From Oryza sativa Japonica Group (taxonomy: Eukaryota; Streptophyta; Magnoliopsida; Poales; Poaceae): a stretch of DNA of 64,000 nucleotides. Under the pieces are notes generated by a model. It did not search any database. It had not been told where the DNA came from and saw only the letters and a list, made by a program, of their open reading frames with translations. The translations under genes and the position numbers were made by a program. This document shows, one piece after another, positions 24,501 through 36,600 of the stretch. Positions within the stretch are counted from its first letter, which is position 1. The number at the start of each line of letters is the position of its first letter. Where the stretch lies: positions 25,835,501-25,899,500 of the forward strand of contig NC_089045.1 in assembly GCF_034140825.1 (NCBI RefSeq), read 5' to 3'.

Positions 24501-24554
24501 GACTACAATACTTGGAATTACTGGAAAATGCCGTTACCTGCTGTTGATATTTGA
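18545..24554 (+). CDS. Lipin-family Mg2+-dependent phosphatidate phosphatase (PAH type)
   Basis: Ten exons: 18545-21515, 21799-22340, 22413-22486, 22975-23059, 23250-23336, 23554-23626, 23851-23894, 24010-24138, 24270-24371, 24498-24554, joining in frame to 1387 residues. The enzyme turns phosphatidic acid into diacylglycerol at the ER/cytosol interface and in plants restrains ER phospholipid synthesis. The N-LIP domain spans about residues 1-110 ([35 protein letters not shown]). The C-terminal LNS2/HAD domain contains the catalytic DxDxT box as DVDGT, residues 1189-1193, then [10 protein letters not shown] and an [11 protein letters not shown] block. I chose MYAVGK over the in-frame ATG at 18518 because lipins start at this point. 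The protein is longer than Arabidopsis PAH1/2 (about 900 residues). The extra length is in the acidic linker, which includes a 14-unit repeat. The 5' flank (18014-18544) includes a CT-rich, probably transcribed leader. Confidence 0.95.
19487..19990 (+). repeat. 14 x 36-bp in-frame repeat in the lipin linker
   Basis: Exactly 504 bp, fourteen units of 12 residues with consensus [12 protein letters not shown] (residues 315-482 of the protein). Variants occur at S/T1, D/E of SEP/SDP, D/E10 and T/A11; the first unit is diverged ([12 protein letters not shown]). The unit is acidic, matching the rest of the linker. The alternation of variants suggests growth by multi-unit unequal exchange. Confidence 0.97.
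23651..23790 (+). repeat. Tandem duplication in lipin intron 6
   Basis: A block of about 58 bp containing GCTTACAGTTTGGTTATTA and GAAACTATCTCCTGC appears twice, starting near 23651 and 23732. The second copy ends CTCCTGCAG, which resembles a splice acceptor, but the acceptor that keeps the frame is at 23850. Confidence 0.85.
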
Positions 24555-25864
24555 GGTATAGCCGCAGTGCACGCTATGCTGTACAAGGTCTCTGGCACGC
24601 AGCAGCGGCCATGAGAAATGGCTTCCATGTTGAACAAAAGCACCCTGAGGTACTTTTCATCTATATCTGCTGTCCAGTAGTTCTTTCACTTTCTTGCATG
24701 AGTTTTATGTCGTCATGTGTGTTTGACACAAACTTGTTTATGCAGACCAATCGCTGGTTGGTGTCATGTGGATGCTCCTGACATAAATTCTTGCGAGGCT
24801 GACACTGTACATAGGATCATAATAGAAAAACTTACAACCTGTATGACCAATGAGTCGGCAGAAGCAGTGTTAATTAGTTCCTTGTTACTCAATTAGTCAA
24901 TCTGTTGTTGTCCAACATGAGCTGCAAGCCTGCAACTGAATATGTGTAATATACTGACTTGAGTGACTGAATGGAGGGGAAATCTGTGTAGGATGTTGCC
25001 CTGCAACTCACGTCACTTCTCATAAGATTTCAGTTCTCTTTTTTTTTAACTATGTAGTTGTGTTTACATTGTATAATTTGTACAAGTTAGCAGTTTAATA
25101 ATGCATTTGCAAATGTGCCTCGTTATAATTTTCCCTATTCTCTGGTAACACTACAAGTACTGTACATGAAGAAGATGTGTGTATCTATGCTCAATTAGTA
25201 AATTCGAGTAATTTACCGCGAAACTCCAAAATTCGATAGGTTTTTACTAATTCTCTACCTTTTCTATTTAGATCTTTTTGGGAGGTAAATAAACCAAGCA
25301 CCAAGTTTTGTGGATATCCTGACAATAGTGTGAAATACAACCTATATCAGATTATAAGTCGTTTTGACTTTAGTCAAAGTTAAGCTACTCTAAATTTGAT
25401 TAAGTTTGTAGACAAATATATTATAATATCTACAGCACCAAATTAGTTTTATTGAAGTACTACTTTTTTTCTATAAACTTGGTTAAACTAAGAGTAAGTA
25501 GATTGATTTTAACCAAAATCAAAACGACTTGTTAATCTTTTTTTTTTTTGCGCAAATGGAGGGACTACAATTCATCATCTGATAAGATGGACTTAAAACG
25601 ATTTGTTAATCTTAAAAAATAGAGGGAATACAATTCATCATCTGATAAGATGGACCTAAACTTTGCTACTAATACAACAATTGGTAGTAGGAATTAGGAA
25701 AGAACAAAAAAAAATGTGCAGAAAACGTGGAAAATAATCCAAAATGTAAATACAAAACTATAGGAGGACTTGGATGCATATATCCAATCCCCTTCCCCTC
25801 CGCTACAAGAACCTCAAGAACCCTAGACAATTGGCGACCTCGAAAAGCCCTAGAGCCGTCTCCA
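24555..25864. other. Lipin 3' region and intergenic DNA
   Basis: The first 300-600 bp are probably 3' UTR. An ordinary AT-rich MITE-like stretch at about 25330-25570 (a TTATAAGTCGTTTTGACTT block recurring inverted) resembles Stowaway elements. The last 100 bp lead into the A49-like gene. No other gene seen. Confidence 0.45.
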
Positions 25865-28800
25865 ATGGCGGACCACCAGCCCGCCGCCTCCTCCCCCAAG
25901 AGGAAGAAGAAGCACTCCAAGAAGCCGGAGGACAGCAATGCCACCGTCGACGACTCCCTCGCCGCCGCCGCCTCCCCCTCCCCCAAGAAGAAGGAGAAGC
26001 ACTCCAAGAAGAAGCGGGAAGCCATCGATGCCACCATGGCCGCTGCCTCCCCCAAGAAGAAGGAGAAGAAGCACTCCAAGAAGCAGGAAGACACCAATGT
26101 CCCCGAGAAGAAGCGGGAAGTCGTCCATGTCACCGTGGACGCCTCCCTCACCGGCGCCGCCGCCGCGGGCGCAGCCCCCGTCGTCGCCTACTTCCCGACC
26201 GGCTACGACCCCCTGGCCGCCGGCGGCGGCAGGAAGGGTAGAGAGGCCCCCCGCACGAGGCTGTTCCGCCACACGAAGCACCCATCCCGCATCGAGCTCG
26301 TGGTCGGCGCCGCCACTGGTGGCGGCGGAGGGCCGGACTTCGTCGGGCGGAGCTACGCCGGCGAGGCCGTGCTGCCGCAGCTCACTGGCTACGCGCTCGG
26401 TGTCCTCGACAAGGCCTCCGGCACCCTCAAGGTCGTCCCCATCGCCGCCAACAAGGTGAGCACCATTCCATTTCCACCCAAGCTTTGATCCATCTGATAA
26501 CTGTTGTCACTAATTGGAACGAAATGGGTGATAGGTCCTGTCACAGTATAGTGTTTTAAGCAGTTTTTGTTTTGATGACATGCTGGCTCCAATGGGCAAG
26601 AAATGTGTTAGTGTTGAGTAGAAATTGTTGTTCTACTTGTGACATTACATACAGCGGCGCAATTGAGTGGCAATTGAACAATGGACTTGAGCACTGTAGC
26701 TGTGAAGCTGCTAGCTCTTTCCTTGGTGTTACCAATTCCAATGATGTGGCATAATGATATATATTAAGATAGTTTATGAAGTTTGAGCACTTGCTAAGGA
26801 AATATAGATTTGTTGGTTTACCATTGTGATTAATTAATTATTTGCATTTCAAAGTGAAGAACCTATGTTGTTCATACGGCATGAGGATATGTAATTTTGC
26901 TCTGGATATTTGTATTTGCTAACAGATTCTTAGGCTAGATCCGCACCTTGAAGTGCAGAAACTGGCGCATTCGCAGCACTCTGGGGCAGTAGGGGAGGCA
27001 GTATCATCAGCAGGAGATGCTGACTTGAAGGTACAGGATATTACCAAGGCGTTTGGAACCCAGAAAGACAAGGCCAAGGTATGTTTATGCCCCGGGTTTA
27101 CTATCTTTCTGTTTCCTATATTTGATAACGTGGTGTATAAAGTTGCATGCACGGTGCAGTTTAAACTCAAAAGTTGATTAGGTTTGTTATACTTTTTAAA
27201 GATAATATGTTTATAGGATAAAGGGTCTGGGCACATTTACAGATCAGAAGATTTTGCAGGCCCAGAAATTCAGATGATATACGACTTCTGGTAGATTAGT
27301 TTTGCACATCTAACCATCTAGAGAAATTTTGTTTCCCCCTTTTTTTCATGTAATAAAAGGAATGATTTTATGGATCTGTACACAGGTGGTTTAAAACTAA
27401 AATCTGTTTTTTTTTTGGACCGTGGATGCTTATACTGTTGCATTTTCTACATTACATACCCATACTTTTTTCATCAAGAGTTGCTTAACGGATACATCAC
27501 CTCAATTTCTTCACTTTACACCCATCTTAAGTGCATAACGAAGCAGCAGACCATGACATGATTGTGCTTGCTTGTTTGGATACAGTCATGAGTTTGATTC
27601 ATGCTATATATTCCTTGCAGGATATTAAGTGGCAGTCATTAAATGAACAAAGGAATGATCCTTCTGCTTTTATGGACCTTGACCTTGGGAATGCTGATAC
27701 CAGTGTGGGTGCTAATGAAAGTCAAGAACCAACTGTACGGAACATTCCACCTTATGATCCTGCAGCAGATACATCAGAAAGGGCATATCTTTTTGATGAG
27801 ATTATTCCAAAGAGTATAAGGCCGCACCTTGTGGATATTATAGGACATTTTGAGTCAGGAGAAATTTCTTCAAAAGGCTATGGGAGTTTTGTGTCAAATC
27901 GTGTTAATAAATTACAGGAGCTTCAGGTAAATACTGATGGTTTTCTTTTTATCTGGTTCTCCTGAATCTTTGTTTCATATTGAATTACCCCATGCATATA
28001 CTAATAATCCACTTCTAGGAAAATTTAATGAGAAATGCTCCTGACTTTTGGTGGTTGTAGGTGTGTTAATTGTAAACTCTTAAGAGTTGCTGATATAGTT
28101 TTAGGAGACAGTAATTTATTGTACACTAATCAAAGGAAAATAAGATTACTTTATGTTGTCAAGCACTCAAGCATACAGGGAAGTAGCTATTAATTGACTC
28201 GGATCTTCCTTTAGTCAGTGCAAAAAGAATTTATTTGCTGAAATATTGTAGTTGACAGTTACAGAGTTTTTGCTGTGATGTGAGCAAACTGTTTCTACCT
28301 AGAATTGGATGGCAGACACTCAATTGCAATGATGCCATGTAGAACAATCCTGATTTGCATGTTTTCCCCTCTTTATTAAGATATTTACTCAGATTGCTCT
28401 CGAGACAATGGCAGCCATCTGTTTAACTTATGTCATACTGAACTCAACTAAAAACTGTGTTTGTAGAGTTGTTTCTTTTATTCCATATGCTCTAAATGCA
28501 ATATGTGTATGTTTTATATGCTTTAGGGTGAAGATAAGGAGAGGCTTGCTTGGATACTGTCCTACATCACACATCTCCTATCCCTGCTGGCACGGAACAG
28601 CTCCATGTCCAAGCGGCACAGAAAGGAAAACCAGGCTACCAGTGGACCAGTGATCCCACAGTATGTATATCGTAAGATGGTGCTAATGTTTACGGAACCA
28701 GGATCTAGCGCCTTGTCAACAGAGAAACACGAGCTTCTGATCAACTACATTCTCGTACTCACGCTCTACGCTGATGACTTCAGATCCGACCCTAAGGATA

Positions 28801-28964
28801 TATGTGAAGACCTGAAAATGACCCGCCAGATGATTAAACCATATTATGACCAGCTGGGATGCAAATCTTCGTCGGCCGGTGCATTTAAATCCTCTGTAAT
28901 GACACTTCCAGCTCCCCTCAAGTTCCCAAAAGAAGCTACAAGGAGAAAGCGACGAAGGTTCTGA
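25865..28964 (+). CDS. RPA49: RNA polymerase I subunit A49-like protein (RPA49/PAF53 family)
   Basis: Four exons: 25865-26455, 26926-27078, 27621-27926, 28527-28964, in frame to 495 residues. A49, with A34.5, forms the TFIIF/TFIIE-like heterodimer of RNA polymerase I, which transcribes rRNA genes in the nucleolus. The N-terminus is a Lys-rich tail with several KKKEKHSKK-like repeats, typical nucleolar-localising composition. The conserved dimerisation region starts near VVAYFPTGYDPLAAG, with RLFRHTKHPSRIELV and SYAGEAVLPQLTGYALGVLD. The middle and C-terminus (ERAYLFDEIIPKSIRPHLVDII, then ERLAWILSYITHLL) fit the tandem winged-helix domain. The start is the first ATG of MADHQPAASS. Human and yeast orthologues are near 415-480 residues, so the length is normal. 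Confidence 0.9.
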
Positions 28965-30002
28965 TCATCTCAGAAGGATCTTTAGCCTTATCTGAATGTG
29001 GGTGTGATAGGAAAAGATTGTTCGAAGTTGGGCCTGAGTTTATGCATGCTCAGCCCAGCCTTCCGAATTACTGAAACATGTGGAATATGGCTTTTGCCTT
29101 GTTTTTGTTTCCCCTTGTCACCTGGAGTTGCTGTCACAAAGGCAGAATATTGTTTATGTATTGATGACATTTTTTAACCCTTTTTTTTTCTCATCTTGCC
29201 TACCAGAATTTACATTGAAGATATCTAGCTTTTGCCTTGCATGAATGCCGTGGATAGTATTATCTCAGTATCTTGTTGCCACAATGCATTGCTAACGTCC
29301 AAGCAATCTTTGCATTCATGCAGTATTTTGTTTCTTCAGTTTGTAAGATTGCCTTGATGGGATACATCATATTGCATTAAAGCCGATGCTTCAAAATCTG
29401 GAAACATGTCATGCCTAGATTAGGATGAAAAGGCATAGGTTTCAGATCCTTTCAAGAAAGTAACCTCCATTTCTTTTTATAAGGCGTATTATGAAGTCAA
29501 AAGGTCAAGACATATAAACTTTGACTACTAGCTATTTTGTTAATTAAAACAGAACCAACATTATATGAAAATACATTGAAGTATAATTTTGTTGGTATAG
29601 TTTTTACATGCCAAATATACTTACAAACTTTGACATTTTGACTTTATAGTATGCCTTATAAAAAGAAAAAAGGAGTACAAGAATATAAGCTTGCAAAATA
29701 CAACCGCCTTTTTAAGTTCATCACACTAACCATTATATTAGCAGGCAAACAGAAGTAAAAACTCTCTCAGGCTGGTAAAATTATTCCATAATAGCTACAA
29801 CAATTGTAGGATGAGATAAGAATCTCTGATAGGTTACATCATCATCAATCTAAAAGTTTTGTTCTACAACACCGATAAGACGAGCCTTCTAAAACACAGG
29901 GGGTGATGAGTAAGGACTACTTGTGATCCACGAGGCAGGGGGCTTTCTTTCTTTTTCATTGCTAGTATACATGGCATTATTCATCCTAACACTTGTGCTA
30001 GC
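28965..30002. other. Convergent 3' flanks of the A49-like and GIF genes
   Basis: The genes on either side converge here. About 29460-29680 holds a MITE-like inverted pair (TTTATAAGGCGTATTATGAAG at the left and its near reverse complement at the right, with TTGACTTTATAG). The rest is probably 3' UTR. Confidence 0.5.
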
Positions 30003-32883
30003 TCAGGACTTCTCCGCTATGTCACCGCCTGCGTCGTTATCTGCTCCCGCACTCTTGTGGCTCTCGGTCCCGGAAGGCTCCGAGGTTGCATCCTGCTTGT
30101 TTCCTCGGCCATCTACCGAGCCCGGTGCTGCCGTCTGAAGATCGGCTGCGCGAGCAGGGTCAGCAACTGGGATAGATTGCATGCCATTGACAGTACCTGG
30201 TCTCATTAGCATCTGGCCGGGGAAGGCTAGAGCCTGAGCTTGCTGTTGCTGGAGTTGCTGCTGCTGCTGCTCTTGCATCTGTTGTGGGGTTAAGGGAGTT
30301 CTTGGAGGGAACATCGGTACTTGGGACATGTAATGCCCAGCACCTGGGGTAGCACCAGGCTGCATCATCTATTCGGAGAAATAGTTATTTGAGTGAACTT
30401 AACAGTAAGGAGAGATTGAGGCGGTGTTATGCTGACATGTGGAACATAACTAACCTGAGGGCGACTTCCTGGATTCTGAGGTGGTTGGGCATCTGCAATG
30501 GCAGCCAGATACAAGAGATTCTTTTGAAGCTGAGCTTGGTACCTAAAATATGAGAGCATGAAAGATAAGCATTGTTACAAGATCATTTAGAAGGCTGCAT
30601 CCAAATAGGCAGATCACATTACGAATAATTCAATTAAGACAACTAGACAAGTTTGGTGCATCAAAGAAGATTAGAAATCTTGCAACCTTCTTCCTTGACA
30701 GATGAAACTAGCATGGCAAAATCAAGATGGAATGAGTAATGCAGATGCTCAACTGTTAAACTAATCTTGTTTTTTCCCCCAAACTTCAAAAGAATTTTCT
30801 GTTGTGAAGTGAAAGATCCAACAGTAGTAGAATACTACATGCTGGTATCACTAGGATGATTTTCATGCCTTGGGGTAGTTACTATTCAGACAAAAAAGAT
30901 GGGAGCTAAGCAGGAGTTCCTTCACTAGAAGGTGTAAAACGAAAATGATTGTTACACTTCCAAGAACATTAAATTTAAAACAACTATCTGCCCACAAAAA
31001 CTTATATCTTCATGGCATCATGTTACACGTAGGCCCAAACTCCACTGAATGCATGTAGATAGGAAAGATCCATCAATAAAGCAATGATAGATCCCTTATA
31101 GGACTTCATAGTAGCACTTGGATAGAAGATCAAACTCCTCATCCATTGCAACAATTAATAAGGCATTCAGCTGAAAATCTAACTTTCCATTGCATAGCAC
31201 AGGCCAACAGATATATACGATATCATACACTGGATAGACCAATAGAGTAATTAAGCAAGGTGTTCCAGATGATCAAATCAGGCACAGAAACAAGATTTTA
31301 TTCTCCATATTATAGGTCCTCAGTAGGGAAGACAGTGAATAAGCATATACTTCATGCAAGTCAACTAAACTTCAGATGCCAAAACATATTGGCCACTGTC
31401 ATTTAGATCCTCCAAATGGTAAAGTAAATTTCAGATGCCAAAACTTATTGACCACTGTCATTTAGATCCTCCAAATGGTAAAGTAAACTTCAGAAGACAC
31501 AACTATCAAAACTTGGCACTTGTGTGCAATCCTTAGTGCATGATTTTAACAGAATAAGATCAAATGACTTCAAATGTAGTTCTGAAAACATCTTCCAAGC
31601 CGTCAACAATTGCAGATTTCCAATTTTAGGTCATTTACATGAAACAAAATGGTCAAGATATGGCAGCCACCTAGAAGCATTTCATATAGTAATCCAGCAA
31701 TAAAGCCTTTCAAAGATGTTTAGCAAGCAACTTACTGAGCACATTCAGCCAACTTCCCTAGGTTTTGATTTTCCAGGATGGCCAAAATTAGCTGTTTATT
31801 TTCATCCAAATACTGCAAAAGAGAAATTGAATAAGTATCTGAAGTTAATGATGTTGATGACCACGCTATAATGCTAATCTATGTGTAATCTTAAAATAAT
31901 TCATTTATCGTCTCTCTGTAAGAATTGTATATGCAGTTTCATTCTACAATGGCAACATGGTTTATTTCTTGAAAAACCCAAGCTTAAGTTAATGCTAGCC
32001 ATTCGATATTAGGTTTCTGATGTCAATGCTATTGTGATCAATAGTGGACCAATGATTGAGAAAAGGTTGATTTCTTTCGTATCAAACTTGATGCAACCAC
32101 AACTACATGATCAGAGAGCTGACATAATTCAGATGTGTGATTCTGTTGTAACTGAAATGTAAGGGGCCAAAAGGTGTGTAGCATAAAATTTTGCAGGCAG
32201 AGTTCTTTTATGTTGACATGTTATCATCAATATTGATCAGGTATAATAACATGCATGAACATTTTCTTATAACAGTGGCAGGAGCTGTGCCAATTATTAA
32301 GCATATAAGAGAGAAATTAGCATATAAGTAGGGCATAAGGTAAATTGAAGCTACACAGAAGGGCAAAATAGACCACATCAGTGGTTACAGAGCACAAAAA
32401 AGAACAAAACTACTAACAAGAAAAGGGGCAATGAAAGCAGAAAGCCGTATTCAAGAACCCCAAAAAAAGGGGAAAACCGAACTTGTGGACTACTAAATTC
32501 CTATCATCCTCATGCATTAATGCATGCTTATCATTTCAACCGTATCATGCTTTTCGCAATATTACAGTATTACCAAATTTGGAGACTGGTGGCTATAGAT
32601 TCAAAATTTGGTTCAACTGGAGACCACACCCCTTACTCCTATCACATTTTCATGCCTATTTCGACTTCTCTTAAGCTGTTTAAACCTCTAATCCCCCATG
32701 CACAAGCGTCTCCACTCTCTGCAAAAATGCGTTCTTATTTACGCCTCAGTGATTAATCCCCCCATTTGATTAAAGGCAAGACAAGAACAAAAAGGCTCAA
32801 TACTTGTCCACCCGGGCACGAAAAAGATCTGATCTTTGGCCGAAGCAATCGCCAAAGGAGCCATCTTTTCCAGAAACCCTAGC

Positions 32884-32921
<38 letters not shown>

Positions 32922-33026
32922 GAGGGAAGCGAAACGAACCTTTTGGATCTGCTCGGTGGTGATGCCGGCCGCCGGCGGCACCGCGGCGGCGGCGGCCCCC
33001 GCCGGCATGGCCATCTGCTGCTGCAT
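30003..33026 (-). CDS. GIF2: GRF-interacting factor (SS18/SYT/AN3 family transcription coactivator)
   Basis: Four exons on the minus strand: 33026-32940, 31812-31736, 30542-30455, 30368-30003, joining to 205 residues. GIF proteins bind the QLQ domain of growth-regulating factors (GRFs) and recruit SWI/SNF remodellers to promote cell proliferation in leaves and inflorescences. The SNH domain spans roughly residues 20-80 (ITTEQIQKYLDENKQLILAI, ENQNLGKLAECAQYQAQLQK, NLLYLAAIADAQP). Glutamine- and glycine/methionine-rich sequence follows (QMQEQQQQQLQQQQAQALAF). The start is MQQQMAMPAG. The number GIF2 is recalled from the rice chromosome 11 locus and is less certain than the family. Introns 1 and 2 are about 1.1 kb each; intron 1 carries a (CT)n tract beside the donor. 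Confidence 0.93.
31371..31488. repeat. 59-bp tandem duplication in a GIF intron
   Basis: Two nearly identical copies starting TTCAGATGCC at 31371 and 31430. Non-coding, inside the intron between GIF exons 2 and 3. Confidence 0.9.
32889..32918. repeat. (AG)15 microsatellite near the GIF exon 1 donor
   Basis: An (AG)n tract on the plus strand, so (CT)n in the transcript, lying 21 bp downstream of the first GIF splice donor (32939). Confidence 0.95.
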
Positions 33027-33534
33027 CTCGCCGCGGCGGCTTCTTCTTCTTCTTCTTCTTGCCTCAGTTTCTTGGTCGAGGGTGGATTTGGTGGGTGCTT
33101 TGTGCTTTTCGAGGTTTCTCCAGTCGTTTCAGCTTGGTTTGGTTTGTGTTCAGAAAGAAAATTACCTGAGAGCGAGGAGGAGGGAAGATTACGAATCTAC
33201 CCTTGTTGGTGGACAATGAGAATCGTTTCTCTCCCACCTCCGTCTGCAGTTGTGTATTTTCGTCTCTAACGTTTGATTGTTCATATTATCTAAAATAAAT
33301 ATTATGATTAGTATTTCTAGTCTTATCATATGATAAGATATGAATAATACTTTATGTGTGACTAGTTTTTTTAATTCTTTCATAAAGTTTTCAAATAAAA
33401 AAGACAGTCAAATATTAGACACGAAAAATCATAATTGTACTTATATTGGGATGGATATAGTAGTAACGGCCACATAGGTATGGTTTGAGTTTACTCGAAA
33501 AAATAGGTACGGCACTAAAAACCAAAAGAAAAGA

Positions 33535-33660
33535 GCATGATTAATTCAGTTTTAATTATTTTAATTTGAAAATTGAATTTATCGCATATTTTAATATATA
33601 GAAAGTTTTCGCGCAGAACACATAGTCTATTCGTGTGAAAAATGTGCTAACGAAAATCGA
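33535..33660 (-). repeat. Dispersed AT-rich repeat, copy 1 (decayed)
   Basis: Shares AGTTTTAATTATTTTAA and a weakened form of the block beside GTTTTTCAAA-type ends with the five other copies listed below. Non-coding. Confidence 0.45.
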
Positions 33661-35934
33661 GATAGAATATATGTATCTTAATCAGAAAAATAGGTCACTT
33701 ACACGGTTTAGGCACGTACTTCCATCCCTTCACACATTTTCTGATAAAATAGAGAAAATATGGTAAATCTTTGATCTCATTGATTTTTTATTTAAAGAGG
33801 CACCTATACGTACATAATATTTATGGACACTAAGATTTAAACACTGATGAGGAGATTTATGGACCCATTCATTCATCACCATCCCTGAAGGTTCTTCTAT
33901 GTTATAAAGGATTTTCACATGCAAGAACAAAAATATAATTCATTTTGTGTAGAAATTAGAATTTTTCTCACTTTTCAAATGGAATACTTCCTTTGTTTTA
34001 AAATAGGACATTGCTGACTTTTAGGCCTGATATTTTATTATTCGTCTTATTTAACTAATCAAGTGTAAAATATAAAAAAAATTGAGTCATGGTTAAAGTA
34101 TCTCAAATGATAAAATAAGTTACAACAAAATAAATAATAACTTTTAATAAGACGAATTAGTGATTAAACATCATGTCTAAAGCCAATCATGTAGTACATT
34201 TAAAAACTGAAGGGGTATGATATTCAATTTTGAGCATACTATTGTTGGCAACTACGTGAAATTAGTGGATGACAACCGAATATTGATACAATATTCACCC
34301 TTTTTTTTCAATGGAACCTTAATCTTTGTAAAGGAACTTCCCTCGTATTCATGTGGACATACTGTAATTTTTTTTTCCATTTAAAACATTTAGAGAAAAT
34401 ATATGTTCCATAAAAATTTACTACCAATGCTAGTAGAGAGCATGATATATTCTCTTTCGTTAGCATATGGCTGCAGAATGGAGAGTGCCAACATTTGCTC
34501 TCCAATGGAAGCAAACTTTTGTGAGTGAGAGTGATGGGAGGGGCAAATCTGTCGTTTCATCGAGTGCACTGTTACCGTTGTGATGGCTGCCGCTGTTGGA
34601 GAGTGGCTGGCAACTAGCATGGCGCGCTGCAGCAACTCTTGGAAGAAAGTACCTGAAATCCATGTGAAGGCGTAGAAGGTGAGACACGTTTTCCCCCTTC
34701 ACCTTTGCCTCTTCTTTTCTTCTTGGTTGTCTCACTTCAAAGAATGGTATACAGATTATGTAACAATACAGCTACTCTACCTGGGCTATATTTGTCTTGA
34801 AAATATAAAAACCAGATGCGTAGATTAGTTTTAAAAAGTATTTCAATAAAATTATATATTTGTTGATATTTCTATATATATATTATAATAGAAAATAGTT
34901 GTCAAAGCTACTTTTTGAAGACCGTGTCCTTGTCCAAAACGACAAGTATTATCAACCCGGAGGGAGTAACTATTAGCTATAAATGAATCTAAGAGTTAAC
35001 ATGTATAGTTGATTGAGAGCTACCATATGTACGATATTTTGCCTACGGAGCTCGTACGATGTAATGTTTTCAACGGAAGCCAATCATGTTGTCCAGTCAT
35101 TTTCTAGCGATGCAACTAAGTAACGCTCACCATTCGTCAGCAATCGTACGAGAATCGTACATAACAATTGTATGCATAGCATTTTCGATAATAGATTAGC
35201 TATAAGTTTATCTCTAATTTTACCTTCTTATCTTTATGTAATTAATAGGAGTATTTGCTTAGAAGAATATGTAAGAGCTAGCACTCATTATTTTTCTTAT
35301 TCTCTCTCCTCCATATAAGCATGTGATTGGCTTATAGTTATTAAATTTGCTCTTAGGATAATTCGATGTGAGAGTTAAAACTTAAGACTCCAGACAATGG
35401 TATGGCTCATGTCTTGGGGTTAATGCTTATGCGGGAGAGCTGAATGTTATGATAAACAACTTATGAGAATCGGGGTGTTTCTAAATAGTTATCTACTCCT
35501 TACAATGGTGGAGCCAGAAATAATAAAATTTGTCTGCAATTTGCTTATCCTCTAGTAATTACAATGATAATCCTTGTGCAATTCAAATGTCTTTGGAGTT
35601 TAGAGGGAAACAAGTTCAAGCAGCTCAAAAGGGAGTGTAAGCTTTGACCACAAGCATTGCCGGGCCCACAAGGTCAGAGGAAGCCAGCCAATGGAGGGTG
35701 CTCAAGCCATGTGGTTAAAGATTCTTGCTGACTGCCGGTGCACGTGGCAGAATTTATAGGTTGCTGGGCCAGCTCAACGTGGCCGCAGAATCTATCTACT
35801 CTCTCACTCACTGCTGCTGCACAGACGGTGTCGCTGGTTCGTACTCTTTCCTTCCGTCCCATAAAACATGACATAGAGCAGTGTCACATCTTGCTCTGAT
35901 TTGCATTTTAAGAGACCAAGTGAGTACAGAAGAT

Positions 35935-36100
35935 GAAGATGAAGAAAACCATTAGCTCAAGATTAATTAAGTTTTAATTATTACGAATCTTTAAAATTAA
36001 TTTATTTGATATTTTGAATTAACTTTTGTATAAATTTTTTTAACGAAATATACCGTTTAACAATTTAAAAAACATAGTAATGAAACCGATGTAAAATATG
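35935..36100 (-). repeat. Dispersed AT-rich repeat, copy 2
   Basis: Contains TTAAGTTTTAATTATTACG, TTTATTTGATATTTTGAAT and ATACCGTTTAACAATTT, the core blocks of this family, in inverse orientation to copies 3, 4 and 6. Confidence 0.65.
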
Positions 36101-36172
36101 TATCCACTACTACATAAACGATATTTTCAAATGACACCCCCAAGCAGTTTACATGTACTAGCTCATAAGTAC

Positions 36173-36293
36173 CTCCTCCCTCCGTCCTAAAAAAATATGG
36201 GACTGGATGTGACATATTCTAGTATAATAAATCTAGATAAATGTAGGATGTGTTATATCCAATACTAGATTGGTTTTTTATGGGACGGAGGAG
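36173..36293. mobile_element. Stowaway-type MITE
   Basis: Ends CTCCTCCCTCCGTCC and, on the reverse strand, CTCCTCCGTCCC, the Stowaway terminal motif, next to TA/TG-rich flanks. About 120 bp, non-coding interior. Confidence 0.8.
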
Positions 36294-36369
36294 CACATCT
36301 GAAAAAAAAAAACTGGTTTAGGCCAGTTGATGGACCGTTGCGACAACTTAGATATCAACTTAGAACTGA

Positions 36370-36600
36370 GAGGCCTTGTTTGTTACTAAATGAGATAAAG
36401 ATTTCATTTCATGTTTTATTAGCATGTTTTTTAAGAAAATATTAGCACGTTTTTCAAACTGTTAAACGGTATATTTCATATAAAACTTTATATGCAGAAA
36501 TTGATTTAAAATATCAAATAAATTCATTTTTTAAAAAATAAATAACTAAAACTCAATTAATCATACGGCTTTTTTTTATTTTGCATCTCCGTACTTAATG
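36370..36600 (+). repeat. Dispersed AT-rich repeat, copy 3
   Basis: Core blocks GTTTTTCAAACTGTTAAACG, ATATTTCATATAAAACTTTA, AAAATATCAAATAAATTCA and AAAACTCAATTAATCATACG. The left end reads AGGCCTTGTTTGTT, which looks like a MITE terminus; no clear matching right terminus. Confidence 0.65.

Noticed and set aside
25774-26459. Other-frame ORFs over the A49-like first exon
   Set aside because: GC-rich exon shadows; the frame starting at 25865 has the family motifs and joins to later exons.
34308-34735. Overlapping minus-strand ORFs between GIF and the TS pseudogene
   Set aside because: Short, overlapping in several frames, no motif and no splice context.
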